A stretch of DNA of 64,000 bases from Thalassia testudinum. Lineage: Eukaryota; Streptophyta; Magnoliopsida; Alismatales; Hydrocharitaceae. The position numbers and the translations under genes were made by a program. The notes under the pieces are model-generated. The model saw only the letters and a list, made by a program, of their open reading frames with translations, was not told the DNA's origin and did not search any database. Every line of letters begins with the position of its first letter. Positions within the stretch are counted from its first letter, which is position 1. The DNA lies in NCBI GenBank assembly GCA_037157565.1, contig JAZHRO010000063.1, positions 93,310,001 through 93,374,000 of the forward strand, written 5' to 3'. Positions 23,354 to 35,381 of the stretch are shown here, piece by piece.

Positions 23354-24041
23354 TGTGTGGCTTATTTGGTGGAAGTACCTATTCTCGACATCGGGAAGGA
23401 ATGGATAGGACAGGCGTATTTCTGACCTTTGACACTATTATCCTCCTTCAACCGAGGACTCTATGAAGGACGGTCGTAACCATCCACCATAGTCATAGCT
23501 TTATTAAGAATCAATCTCTATGTATCTACCTTATTTGGTGACTCTCAGGAATTCACACAGGAACAAAGAACGAAAACTAAGCCTAACTCTGAAGTATCAT
23601 CATCTAATTATCCAAAACATAAGAATCCTTGCACTAGACTTAGTGCACCGGTAATTTCTCTACTTCTCACAAATATGAGGTGGATGTACTTGAAGATAGT
23701 ATGCCTGACTCCCTATTAACTATCTAAGGGCTCAAAAGACTAAAAATGCTTATTGATTTTCTTCAAAGATCCATAACCTAGTCTACGTGCAAGCAAAGTA
23801 AATGTACTAGATTCTAAGCTTACGAAATAATTCAAGAAGAAAAACCTCCAATGACAGATATTTTGCTAGGGACTAACCCATTCAGCTCAAGAAAATAGAA
23901 TTTTTTTTTATATTCTAACCTAAATTCACAAATACTTCCTAAAATGCAAAATGCACCCCTCATACCTAAATCCTACAATGTCCTCATTGTAAAATTGAAA
24001 CAGTGGGAGAAAGGAAAGAGATCACCTGACGACGGTGTTAT
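23354..24041 (-). other. Element C 3' untranslated region, proximal part
   Basis: Non-coding, continuing 14286-15102 across the D insertion. In sense order it has the GTTGGG-AGGCAA-CCTAGC hairpin (24049-24066, just inside the frame end), the TACAATG-AGGA-CATTGTA hairpin (23974-23991) and a degenerate GAGGGGTG tract (about 23953-23960). Confidence 0.65.
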
Positions 24042-24066
24042 TCAAAACGCTAGGTTGCCTCCCAAC
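23953..24066 (-). other. Element C 3' hairpins and internal tract
   Basis: The hairpin at 23974-23991 is perfect (7-bp stem, loop AGGA). The hairpin at 24049-24066 has one G-T pair and one further non-Watson-Crick pair. The internal purine tract has decayed to TATGAGGGGTG. Confidence 0.65.
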
Positions 24067-26099
24067 AAGTGCTGCATTTTCTGTCTGCAACCAGACTTAT
24101 AAGGAACCTGTAAGTCTGGTTCCAGACAGAAAAAGTTAGGCCCTAAAAATATGCACAACAACGCGGGCCTAGAAAACAGGTAGCCATGGATGTTGGCGAG
24201 CTGATGATGCAACATAATCCCAAATTCTCGCCAGAAGATATGAAAGTAGAAAATCTCGTTAGCTACCTGGGGAGGTCTAGGAATAATAAAAGGAATATGA
24301 AAAGAGGCCTCCCGAAACAGAATAAGTGGAGGATAACAAGGATCCTCCAAAGCAGGATGGGTTTTAAAAGATATAAACATTTATATTTGAAACCCTTGAA
24401 TGGCAAGACTAAAAGTACAAGCATCAATCCACCCTCGCCATTCTACCCGAGGATGTACTAGCTTGATATGTTCTCCAGAAAGAATGTTCATGAGCAGAGA
24501 TCTAAGCCAAGGATCGGTTAGGGAGTATAAGGGTTGTTTGTAGTGTTGGAAGGTAATGATTAAGTCCAATGAGGGCTTAAGTGGTGTCAGGTGAAATTCC
24601 AACAATGATTCAGATTGTGTATACTCCCTAACAATTGCAGACAACTTCACGTTACCCTGCCTAGCATTAATGATCGGAGTCATATTTTCACCTTTCAGTA
24701 TATGTGAATCAAGGGTAGACTCCAAATTATAACTCTTTGATGGTAGGGTCAAAATATCAGAATCATTATCATTAATTTCATCACCGGATTCGTTTGGTTC
24801 ACTCAAATTTTTGTCGGGGTGTATATGTGATTCATTAGTGAAGAAAGGAGTTGGATCAGTGTCCTCAATTATTCCTAAAGGAGGATCAGTCTTAATGTTT
24901 TGGAGTAAGCCTATATCACTGAATTCGTTATTCTTCTAGGGGTATAAATCCTCAATTGACGTATTTTGTCCCCGAGAGTCTCCCCTAGTCTTCTCACTAT
25001 TTTGTTTGTCCTCCTTTAATATCAACTCCTATTTTGATGGAGGATGACTCTCAAAAGAAGGGAGGAATCTGGATTTTACCATATTATTTATATCCTCTGG
25101 AGGTAAATCCTCAAATAATAAATGATTCCCCTGTGATTCACTCCAGATTTTCAGTCCAGGTTCCTCCATTAAGGCATCCTTGTCCTCTGAAATAGACTCT
25201 TTATATCTCTGAGACCAAAATTGATCTAATTCATCCTCCATTTCCTTAGGGTCTCCTTCATTGGGTGCATTTAAATCCTCAGGATGCTGAATGGTAGGTG
25301 TTAATTCCCTAAGTGGAGGGTTAGGAGTAGGCTTTCTAAGGGTAGAATGGGATTCCACCAGATAATCAATGGGGGAAGTGATAGGAACAATACAATCTTG
25401 ACCCGGGTTAGTAGGGGTAAGGAGAATACTTTCATTAGAGTCAAGGTCCTCAAGAGGCACCATCTTCCCTTGCTTGTGACTCCAATATAGCTCGGGTGGA
25501 TAATCACTAGGATCGTTCTCCTCTAGTGGCCATGTCTCAGTGGGAGAGTCTAAGTGATAGTTATATAAAACTAGATCCCTATTGTCATTGGTTTCCTTAC
25601 AATTATTTTCATGATCATGGTTGTTTGGGTAGGGATCAGAATTACTAGGAAGAGCGTAGCTAAGCTGTCTTATTTCTTTGTTTAATTGTTGACTATTCCT
25701 CAACATCTCTCCCATGGATTCCATCTTTTCCTTTTGTTGTTTTTGCATTTGTATCATAAAAGAGGAGAGGCTACTACTATCAGGTTGGGGAGAATAGTCA
25801 ATTTCAGGCTCTGGTTACCTAGGGGTATCGGTCCAACCTTGATACGGAAAATCATGAAGGGTGGGAAGGTTGGGTGTTTGCATAGAAGTATGAATTCTAG
25901 GATTGGAAAATCCCGCTCCTAGGCTCTACTCAAAAGTGGGAGTTATCGGGCCAGTACTCCCAGGATAAGAATAAGAATGATCCCATGAATTGTCAATGTA
26001 CCCATCAAAGGATGAATACGCTCAGGGCATGGGATCCTGGTTAAAATTTGGGAAGTATTGACTATGATAATCTAAATGATGGGAGTAAGGGTGATCCAT
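24042..26099 (-). pseudogene. Element C orphan protein, several stop codons
   Basis: One minus-strand phase runs from ATG 26099 to 24042 (about 686 codons) with about six in-frame stops. The open pieces 25757-25029, 24806-24381 and 24380-24042 lie in one phase, so no frameshift is needed. It is colinear with the D frame: Tyr/His-rich N-terminus (MDHPYSHH...), a Gln/Lys/Met helical segment, a YPPELYWS block, an acidic region, a SFESHPPSK block, then the conserved C-terminal part (SLTDPWLRSLL, KTHPALEDPCYPP, FSRPALL, CLEPDLQVPYKSGC). It holds an extra stretch of about 25 residues (around 25,395-25,470) absent from D. The stop at SFESHPPSK is a sense codon in D, and the phase break in D is intact here, so the lesions are independent. 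The function is unknown. Confidence 0.65.
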
Positions 26100-27316
26100 T
26101 TCTTTAAGCCAAATAGTTTTAACTCTCTTAGGATTTAGAAGAATTTAGAATACAAGCAGAAACTTCCTAGAGAGTTCTATTGCTGTCAAAACAAATGCAA
26201 ATTCAGTGGGAGCTACTTTTAGTAGATTGTAGGTCTTAAATTAAATGTTCAGTTGGTGGCCAAACAAGTTTTGCAAAAATTATGCTTCCTAGGCCAACCT
26301 TCGTTGGTGCCTATAACCTACTCGCAAGGGATGGAAGTCTCGAATCAAGCCCAGACACAAGGATCCGAAGTAACTTGGTGGATAGGCTTGTTGATTTCTG
26401 ATTAACTTCCCTTGTGGTGCAAAAGAGGAGGGGTAGAAATTTATCTAGTGACCTTATGTGTGAGGTACACAGTGTCTCAGGTGTGCAAACATACGATCGT
26501 GTTTTGAGTTTTAAAACTTTGCAAACAAGATCCTTTTGCACACAATTTTAAGTCACAGATTTTAAGGTCCAACCTCTTAGTAGTCCCAATTTTTAAAGTG
26601 ACCACTGAATTAATTCGATTCAAGCACTTTAGTGGTTTTAGATTTAGGTTCAATGCATATGCATGACAGGTAATTGATGCTCAAGAGAAGACGTACCTTA
26701 CTCTAGCTTTCTTTGTGCAAGAATGTATGCAATACAGTAAAAATAAACTAGATGCTGCTCATTCAGTCCTAGATGGTTGTCCTATAGATATGTAGCTTCT
26801 AGAAGGCAGTTCAAATTTTTTTTTTATTTAATAATAATAATAAGCAAACAGACCTAATCTAACTAACTAACCAACATGCAGTTCAAACAATTTGAAAAAT
26901 CCTATAATCTAAATAAATGGGAACACGCTCTCGAAAATACGCTCCCGCATACAAGAGCGATAAGAAATAAAGAAACACTAGGAACACGTTCCCAAAAAAT
27001 ACCCGACAAGGGTCCAAAAGACAAAAATTAAATTCTAATGTCTATCTAAACTAAACCTAAACTAAGCTCTAATGACTAAATCAGGAATAGGCTTCTCCGT
27101 AAGCCTACGTGCATGGGATCAAGGCCCACGTGCTCTTGTTGCTGGCCTCCAGATGGCATAAATGTCCACCAAAAATATCATCTCCACCGTGCGTGCCCGT
27201 CGCGTTCGTCGTTCGATTCATGCACACAAAGAGAACCAATGTCAATAATTCAGAAAAGCTTTTAAAATAGCATCAAAATAATATAAAATTCCTGAAAAAT
27301 TAATAAGCACGTTTCC
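26100..27316 (-). other. Element C untranslated leader
   Basis: It aligns with the leader of D (inverted). It contains GCTAGAGTAAGGTACGTCTT in sense at about 26688-26707. It has no reading frame of note. Confidence 0.6.
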
Positions 27317-27334
27317 TCCCTGGCAATGGCGCCA
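27317..27334 (-). other. Element C primer-binding site
   Basis: The minus strand reads TGGCGCCATTGCCAGGGA, a tRNA-Asp-type site with two mismatches to the ideal complement. It lies two bases from the 5' LTR. Confidence 0.88.
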
Positions 27335-27336
27335 TT

Positions 27337-27728
27337 TGAAAGAGCGATCTTCATTTTCGTTGAAAACATTAACATAAAATGATGTGTCGTTGTATTTAAT
27401 CGCATGGTAGAAAATCTCTTTTCAAAACATTTTAATTTTCAGAATCTAACCACGAATAGTTAGGTCATCTCCACAGGGAGGAATTAACCTATCAAAAATG
27501 AGTAATGATGCATCAAGTAATCAGGAATATCAATAGATGTGCATGCTAATTAGTGTTCTCATTTCCAGCATAAATTCTCAATTTAGATAATTAACCAAGA
27601 ATCTAAGGGTGCACATGCAAAATCATCACCATGGAAATACCAGAATTGCTATCTTAATACTGACAAGCATCATCAAATTTATCTAAATAAGAATTTGTTC
27701 CCCATAACAAAGATACATGTTAGCTTAG
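27337..27728 (-). repeat. Element C, 5' LTR, U5-side part
   Basis: It matches 12882-13274. It is interrupted at 27728 by element B, which duplicated CTTAG (27724-27728 and 58634-58638); the rest of this LTR is at 58634-59611. Confidence 0.92.
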
Positions 27729-30501
27729 TGAAATGGTCTGGGACAACCGGGTTTTATTGTTATAACGTTGTAGTATAGCCAGTTATTACCAACATTTCAA
27801 ATATATAAATTTTTTACTCGGAAAATAAAAGAGTTCCCGAGGTCGAACTCAGGGAGCAAGTTGTATTCTAGGGATACACATGTTTCTTTTACAAAAAAAT
27901 AAAGAAAGAGAGAGGGAAAGAATTTGTTGTTCTCTTTGTTTTCTCCTCGTGATGTTCTTCTTTCTTTCTTTCTTCAGATCTCCTTTTTCTTCTTTGTTCT
28001 GCAGAGGTGATGCTCTTCTTCTTTTTCTGCAGTCTCTTCTGTGAAGGTTTCTTCTTCCTTGGCTCTGTTGTACTTCTTCTCTGCAGCCTTTCCTCTTCTT
28101 CTGCCTTGCTCAGCCTCTTCTTTAGAGTTTCTTCTTGTTTCTCCTCCCTGCGGCTAAGTGTCAGCTTCTTCTTTTCTTTTTCAGCCGGGGACGTCACCCC
28201 TCCTTTCTTCTTTTCCCTTCAGGCCGTCGTCTGATTTCCAAATCAGACGACTTAAACTACCTGTTGCTACAGTCAGCTTCCTTCTTCTTCCGCGGGTCTT
28301 CTTCTTCGCCTGTGCCTGCACACTTCAGAGTTTTTCGTCAGAGGCAAAACCTACTCTACCCTCCCCCCCCCGCGTCTCTCTCTCTCTCTGAAACCACTCT
28401 TGGGAAAGCTCTCCCAGAGCTGCCGGGTAACCGGGTTCGGGTCAGGCCCGGGTCCAGGCCCACCGGCGTGCGTGGTGGGCGAGGAGTGCAGGTCAGTCTT
28501 AAGTCGGGTCGGGTCGGGTCAGGTCCGCGGGGCGTGAGCGCGGACGAGACCGGGTAACCGGGTGGGTGAAGGGGACCTCACCCCGTGTGCTGAGGCAGTA
28601 AGCCTTCAGCACTTTTGCATCTTATATCGCTGCGCCTCTTCAGGCTTTTCCGAGGTGGGACTAAATGTCCCACCTCAATTGCGCGCCCGCAGCGGGGAAA
28701 TCAGCGGGAGATTGCGGCGTCACGCGAAGCCTTCTGCCTTAGCTGCGAGCCTGGTGTTTTGTCGAAATGCCTCGCAAGGCCTGGGAGTTGAATCTGGGCG
28801 TGGCGCTGAGCGTGGCGTGCCTGTAGCTGCAGGCGGAAGCAGTTCCTCCTGCACGGCAATGGCGGCGGAGGTCGGGTGGCCTGTTCACAAGAAAACGGCC
28901 TCCCAGCCTAATCAGAAAGTGCCAGGGGCTTCGCCAGGGTGCGGCGAAGCTCGTGTGGGTGGTGGCGAGGCGCGGGGCGGCGTGCAAGGGCTGCCCTAGG
29001 ACGGACTGTGGGTCGGAGGATGGGTTTGTTGGGGGAAGCGTTACGGAGGTGTGGAGTGGCAGTGAGGGGGTGGGGGGTGCTCAGTGTGATGAGGCGGAGG
29101 TTCGGTGATGGTCGGCGAGGTGTGTGAGGCTGTGGAGCGATGGGAGCATCTCGCCGGAGGGTGGCCGGAGACGAAGGGGGTGACGATGGTCAGGGTCGGT
29201 CGAGGGCTTAATTGAATAAATTGAAAGCGGGGAAAGAAAGAGGAGAAGAAGGGGAGTAGCTCTAGCTTACTTGCAGGGACGAAGGGGGAGGAACAGGGCG
29301 ACAGTCGTATCGACTGTCGCCGGAGAAGACGATGCTCAGGGAAAGGGGCGGCGGAGAGCAGAGAGCCGGAGAGGCGCCAGCTGGGTGCGGCGTGGCGCGG
29401 GAAGAGCAGGGGAGGAAGTCTCTGCTGCTGGTATTGCGGCAGAACGGAGAGGTGGAGGGGGAGGAAGACCGCCGGAGCTGGTGAGCGTCTGCCGGAGGGA
29501 GAAGAGAGGAAAGTTGAGGATTTTCTCCGTCAGATCCAGGCTGCTCCGGTTGGTGGAGCAACGGGGGGTATTTAAAGGGATCAAACAGGGAGGAAGGCGG
29601 AGGGAGACGACGTGTCTCCCTCGCCGGAGGATGGCCGGAAACAAGAACCCATACCGTCTGTACGTTCGCACGGCCGGTATGGTGGGTTACAACGACCAGG
29701 GGGGTGTCCCTGCGACGGCTGACGACGCAGGGCACCCCCGGTTTACTTGCCAGGTCCCCCACCTCACCCTGCGCGGCGCCATGCTCCGCGCAAGGTCGCC
29801 GGAGCATGGTGCTGGCAGGTTTTGCAGGGGGGACCTGATCGCAAAGAACGAAGGAGAGTTAGGGGCCAAAATGCGAGGGTTCAAAAGTTGAGGGCCAAAG
29901 AGTAAATATATGAGGACCAAAGTGTAAAGTCGGTCAAGGAGGTTTCTTCTTAGGCTCAAGTTTTTATACATGACTAATTAGGACCTAAGGAATCTGATGG
30001 TGAATTTCATTTCTATATTAAACCTTGTTTGACCGGTCAATTTACGCAAAAACCCAAATTAAGTTATTAATTGGGCATGGTTCTCAATGTAGGTCAAAAT
30101 GGGTTCTGAAGGCCAAATTGAAGGTTCTAAACCCTAGAGATTATTTTTCTATGAATTTTAGAGGGTTTATTCTATTTTTACTTTGCCTCGAACCTTGTGA
30201 ATTGAAGTGGGTTGTTTTAGGGTTACAGATTATCATTTAGTTTCTTGGAATTGCTGTAGCCCTTGCTAGATCATTTCATCCCACTTTTATTCTGATTAAG
30301 CTGCTTTGACCTATGTTTGGGCCCTGAATTACCCTGTATGCAGATTATACTGGTAAAATTACATTTTTACCCCTTATGACTTGTTTTCTTCTCAAACTCA
30401 GGATTCTCTGAGTTAAGCCTTTCCTTGAGATATGTAGGAGCTTTTATCCTTTGTATTAGGTCAAAATGAGCTAGTTATGGCTCATGATGAGGTTCTCATC
30501 A
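27729..30501 (-). repeat. Element B, 3' LTR
   Basis: It runs from TGAAATGGTCTGG to CTCATCA. The middle (about 28370-29830) is very GC-rich and carries a CT microsatellite (about 28376-28391), GGGTC pentamers (about 28503-28520) and two copies of CCGGGTAACCGGGT (about 28423 and 28551). A CTTTAAATACC box on the minus strand (about 29569-29579) is a candidate TATA box. On the minus strand the LTR opens with the palindrome TGATGAG-AAC-CTCATCA (30485-30501). Confidence 0.95.
29569..29579 (-). promoter_or_regulatory. Candidate TATA box of B LTR
   Basis: The minus strand reads CCTTTAAATAC before a C-rich stretch, within the GC-rich zone. The same site is kept at about 57700-57711 in the other LTR. 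No start site can be proven from sequence. Confidence 0.35.
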
Positions 30502-30538
30502 TACCCCCATGCCTAGCTTTTGCTAGTCCCTTAGCAAA
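30502..30538 (-). other. Element B 3' polypurine tract with upstream hairpin
   Basis: On the minus strand TTTGCTA-AGGGAC-TAGCAAA (30519-30538, perfect 7-bp stem) precedes GCTAGGCATGGGGGTA, which abuts the LTR. Confidence 0.9.
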
Positions 30539-31763
30539 AACTTAAGGTTTCAACCCTTGTTCTAGACCATGAAGTTTTTAATAGTTTTAGATAAGTGCCT
30601 TTTTTATTTGAGCATAGATTAGGTTAGAATGCTGACCATAGGCCTAAAAGGTACTCTAGTACCAATCAAGATCCAAATCTGTCTAGCCTTAGCCTCAGTC
30701 TTTTAGCAAAGGTTTTTAAGGTCCACAAGAACTAACCTAAGGTTTATTGGACTTCGTGGTTAAAGCACCCTGCTTGAAATGATTTTAGCCCTGGCTCAGT
30801 TCGCAGTGCGTTTTGTAAGAGAGAGATAGAAAGTTTTTCTGTTTGGAGAGTTTTCTCTCTCTTTTTCTTTTTAGTTCTAGCCTAGGATTGGCTTTTCAAC
30901 ACGGTCTGTATCAGATTCCTTGCTCCCATCATCAATCCTCAAGGGTTCCTGGCGATCGATGCTTCGAGATAGCACCGCCCATGGCAACCCCCGGAACCCT
31001 GGCTATTGAGATTTCGAGATAATCCCATCCATGGTATTCCGTGGCCGAATCCAGACCCTGACAATTGACACTTCGAGATAATGCCATCCATGGAATCTGA
31101 ACCAGCAGAGTGCTTACATGCCCCCAGTAGGATATGTAAATATCCTAAGAGACAAGCACCGAGGAGATGATATTTTGTTACGCATCTTCGAGGGGATTTC
31201 CCGCCTCTCCGTGCTGGGAACTCGTCCAAATCAACTTGTGTTGATCGGCCGCTCCTATTCTAGGTGATCTTTTCAGATTTTTGCGACGCTTCTGCATGAT
31301 TCTGATTTTTACGCTTACTGAACCAGGCTGTGTGTGAGGTTAGGGTGCTTAGGTTACTGAGTCCCGTAAACCAAAAATTAGTTAACGAGGCCGAATACTC
31401 CCTAAGCCTTAGACCTAATACTTCAGCTTTTCATTTTCCTCAACCTCTTGAGGAGTGTCCAGATCTTAATGGGTACTAAGAGTCTATTCAAGAATGCCTA
31501 AGGTTTGCATTCTTTACTAATCTCATTGTGCACTTTTCTTGAATGAGGTCTAGAACTTAGGTTAATTCCTTAGTTCCTTACTAATGACTATCACTTTTTC
31601 TCATAATTTTGTGCTCCTTTTTCATTTTGTTTCTTTTCTCCTTCACAAAATTTCCTTCTCTTTTCCTCTTATTCTTTTTCGAAAATTTTTTTAATTTTTA
31701 TGGTGTTTTTGGCATATGTGAATTTTTTTGTTTGAAACCTTTTCTTACAAGTTTTGCACTTTC
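30539..31763 (-). other. Element B 3' untranslated region, distal part
   Basis: There is no supported gene. It has a tandem repeat (30945-31110) and a T/C-rich stretch at about 31605-31730 that is purine-rich in sense. Element A is inserted at 31769 with duplication ATACC. Confidence 0.65.
30945..31110 (-). repeat. Three imperfect tandem copies of a TTCGAGATA unit
   Basis: The unit TTCGAGATA(A/G)(C/T)NCC...CCATGG recurs at about 30963, 31012 and 31072, with a period of roughly 50 to 60 bp. A single copy sits at the same place in element E (about 9667). The open frame across it on the minus strand simply follows the repeat. Confidence 0.7.
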
Positions 31764-31768
31764 ATACC
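31764..31768. repeat. Target-site duplication of element A
   Basis: ATACC here matches ATACC at 48953-48957 on the far side of element A. Confidence 0.95.
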
Positions 31769-32553
31769 TGATGAGTGGCTACTCATTATAGCTAAAAGGC
31801 CGAAATTAAGCTAGACACTAAGCAAAACAATATCAAATTAACACATAAAAAGGGTTAAGTGTGGGAATTAAAGAAAAGACCTAAAACTTTTAATGTGTGT
31901 TAAAATCTCCTAATTAGGTCACAAAAATGAGATATTCTGAAAACTAAAGAACAAATGATGATCCATGCATCAATTGAACACATAAACAAGTTTGAAAAGA
32001 CAAATCAGAAGTAAAATCAATGTCATAAATGTTCAATTAAGCACATGTAAAAATTTGAAAGCAATTGGACATCATTTAGGCTTAGAAATAAATAGGTTAC
32101 AATTAGGTCCTTCATGCATTACATTTCTACCCTTCAAAACTCCTTCTTGGACCTTTTTGCAAGCCGCAGGGACCCTTCTGTATGACTGCAGGGCCCTTCC
32201 AGTTACAGTTCTTCTCACTTTTGGACCTGCACGCTATTCTTCTACCCCTTCGTTTAAGGGTCTTCCTGCAAGTTTTCCCTCATTTCAGAGAGAAGCCTGT
32301 GTTCTTCACGCGCACTGTAGCGCGCGAAGAACACAGCCATTCTCGACCGTCCATCGCACTTTTGATCTCGATCTGCGGCTGGAATCAAATGGAACCTTCG
32401 CGCGATTCGGTGCGTGCGTTCACCTCTCTTCCCAGATCTCATCTGACGGTCAGATCTCTCTCTTGACTCGCCGCGCGCTCTACCCATCTCATCCTCACCG
32501 CCGGCCTGATTCTGATTAACCTCACCCTTGCGGTGATCTCAGTCACTGAGCTG

Positions 32554-32563
32554 CTATTTAAGC
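32554..32563 (+). promoter_or_regulatory. Candidate TATA box of A LTR
   Basis: CTATTTAAGC stands between a G/C-containing upstream part and a pyrimidine-rich downstream part (CCTCCTACATCTCTCAGC), typical of plant core promoters. It is conserved at 45546-45555. Confidence 0.5.
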
Positions 32564-34844
32564 ACCTCAGTGGTGTCGCGCGCAAGGGATCGCTCCCTCC
32601 TACATCTCTCAGCGATCAATTCTTCCACTCCAGTCTCTCCTCCTCATCTAGACCCTGATTTCACAGCCACCGGCTGTGGAATCATCGCCTGCTCTCGACC
32701 CTCCTCGTCGCTAAGGACCTCGTAGCACCTGAGGATGACCCTGGAGTCTCACTAGCAGACTCTTCCCTTCGCTGGAGTCACCCTCCTCCTTTCTTCCTCC
32801 TTAGCCACCGGCTAAGGACCCATAGGTCCCATTCTTCCTTTTAGTTTAGTTTTTAATTCTGCACAAGTAGTGTTAGATTTAGTTTGCAGTAGTTTAGAAT
32901 AGATTTAGTTTTAATTGTTAGTGTTTAATGTTAGCTGTAGTTAGATTAGTCTTAGGAGTAGAATTAGTATTAGATCCCCTCCCTCACCTCCTCTGATCAG
33001 TCCAGATCAGAGGGGAAGAATCATCTGTTCACTGTTCAATTTATCTTCCTCTTCATGTTTTGTTTTTCCATCATCCAGATTCTGATTCTTGTTTTTTTCC
33101 TTTTAACGACGAATTTTTCATCAATCACCCACACATCCTGACCCAATTTCAGATCTGATGGCACACTGCCTCAGATCTGAAAGTGGCGTCACAAGCACCA
33201 TTTGGGGCTTCTCACTCACTCCATTTGTTTCACAAAAGCCCCTCTGTTTTAAATGGATTGCCTCAGTTTGTCAGAGCACTTTTGATCTGGATTTTAAAGG
33301 ATTTTTACTCTCTGAAATGTTTTGACAGATCTGACAAATTGAAAGGATTTTTGGTTTTCATTGTAGGCAAGGATTCTGAGAAGTTCTCTGGTGACAGAGA
33401 ACCAATCAGAAGAGCCTTTCATAATTCTGTTTATACCTTGTTTTGAATGCATTTGCCAGCTTCCATTAAATTTCCTTAATGCATTCTTAGTCTCTTTTTG
33501 CTATTTCAGAACTGCCATGCACTATTTGTGTTGATGATCATTTCTGTATGGTGATTCTCTAACCTAAGGAGTTTTCCATACTCCTTCAGGTTGCAAGAAA
33601 CTGGGATTGTGTTTCTTTGGTTTTAATTGATTGAGCTAAGTCTTCCTTCATGCTGTCTATGGCATTAGGAAGACTAACTCAATGCCATTTGCTGTTTTGA
33701 TCTGAAAGGATGCTTCGGCTAAGTTTTTTTTCTAATGAGTGTTTGAGCTGAATTTACATGAGATTTTCGTGAGATTTAAACCCCTTTCAGATTTGGATTT
33801 CAACTCTGTAAATTGTAGTTTGTTTTGAATTTTATCTTACTCCCAGTTATACAGCAACATGCTGCATATAGCAGCTCCATTCCCCTCTTCTCTAAACTCC
33901 CTTCTTCTCTAAATTTCCCTCTTCTCTGTAGAATACTTTCCCCCTCTTCAAGTGGACTAACTGCAGCAGCAGTTAGCCATTTGACAGTGGCTTAAGCCAC
34001 TGCCACTGTAAATAACACTAAAACAGCACACTGTTCTCTTCTCCATCTCCTCTGACAGTAGCTGAAGCTGCTGCCTAAACTCAAATAAAAAAATCAATCA
34101 ACTCTAATTCCCTAACTTTATACAAAAGCTTAATGGCATAGACTTATTTTAAAACTGTAAATACACCCATTTATAGTATTATAACTATAACTATAGCATA
34201 TCAGTTAGATACATAGTTATACTGTAAATATGTATAAAACCTGTACAGAAGTTCGTATACATATGTAATCTATGTAAAAATATGTATATATACTAGTCTA
34301 GTATGTATGTATCTACTGATCTATGTATATATATATGTACAGATTTATATTTACTGATTTAGTAGCTAAGTTAATAGGTTAGAGCAATAATCAAGTAAAT
34401 AAACCTATAAACTAGGGAATATATATATATGTATATATTAAGTAATTTAAGTTAGTCAAAGTATAATTATACCTAGTATAACTTACTGTAACTTAGTTTT
34501 AATTATAAACTACACAGAACTGCTATTTTAGCCTAAATAAAACATAAACAAATTCGTAAAAATACAATAAAAATATGTATTAAATACTTAAGTATGTAAG
34601 TTAAAACTGTTTAAGGTCAATTAGACCATTTACTAATTATTTTATAAGTAATTAACTGTTTAATCACTTAAATCAACCTGTATAATCAGCCTAGTTTAGC
34701 GAATTTATTTGTATAGTAAATATATTTAAAATTCAAAATTAATTAATCAATTATGTAGTATTATGTAAATATTTTATTTACCATATTTTATTTTATTTTT
34801 TTTAATAATTTATGGCCCCCAAATCGAGGGCCAAAAACGCGCAC

Positions 34845-35197
34845 AGACGCAGCTGCGTCTGGTTTCCAACGCACGATGTGGCGCTGGAATAGCGCCACAT
34901 CGTGGGCTGCAAACGAAACGCAGCATATAAATATAATTATGTTATATGTTAACCAGTCGTCAAGGCGCCGGGCGCCCGAAACGTTACCTGTTCCGTCTGA
35001 TCCGATAACCCGATTCTGATATGTGATTATACTGAATGTGTGGGGCTGGGAGCCCGAGTGCGATTATTGAAGGCGTTGGGCTGAGGCCCTGCGCTGATAC
35101 GAAAACGTAATTAAGCACCTAATCTGAGATTAGGGCGCGCTTAGTAGAGGTCTGGTCCCACCGTAAGGGTGCTGTGTATCCCTCGAAAAGCGCGCCC
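34845..35197 (+). other. Structured block in A LTR (three strong hairpins)
   Basis: There is a palindrome AGACGCAGCTGCGTCT (34845-34860). A 14-bp stem CACGATGTGGCGCT/AGCGCCACATCGTG has a 5-base loop (34872-34904). A 10-bp stem GGGCGCGCTT (35133-35142) pairs with AAGCGCGCCC (35188-35197). All lie in the part of the LTR expected in the RNA 5' leader. Confidence 0.75.
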
Positions 35198-35381
35198 GCT
35201 AATTAAACACATTTTACACTAAGGACTCTCCACCGCAGCCTCTGAGAGACTACACAGAACAAAATGAAAGGACAGACGACTTAAAAAAAAAAAAAAGAGA
35301 TAACACGAGATAACAACAGAAAAGACTCTGTACATATGTAAAATTAAACCCACATAATTACTAACAGAATAAAACGACACT

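Noticed and set aside
29271..29891. 206-residue frame in the B LTR, repeated at 57403-58023
   Set aside because: Repetition follows from LTR identity; the zone is GC-rich with competing frames on the other strand and no known domain.
30939..31229. 96-residue minus-strand frame with internal repeats in B
   Set aside because: The protein repeats mirror the DNA tandem repeat in the untranslated region, and E keeps only one unit without an open frame.
31992..32519. 175-residue frame in the A LTR, repeated at 44984-45511
   Set aside because: It spans the candidate promoter region and is shared only because the LTRs are recent copies. No domain is recognisable.
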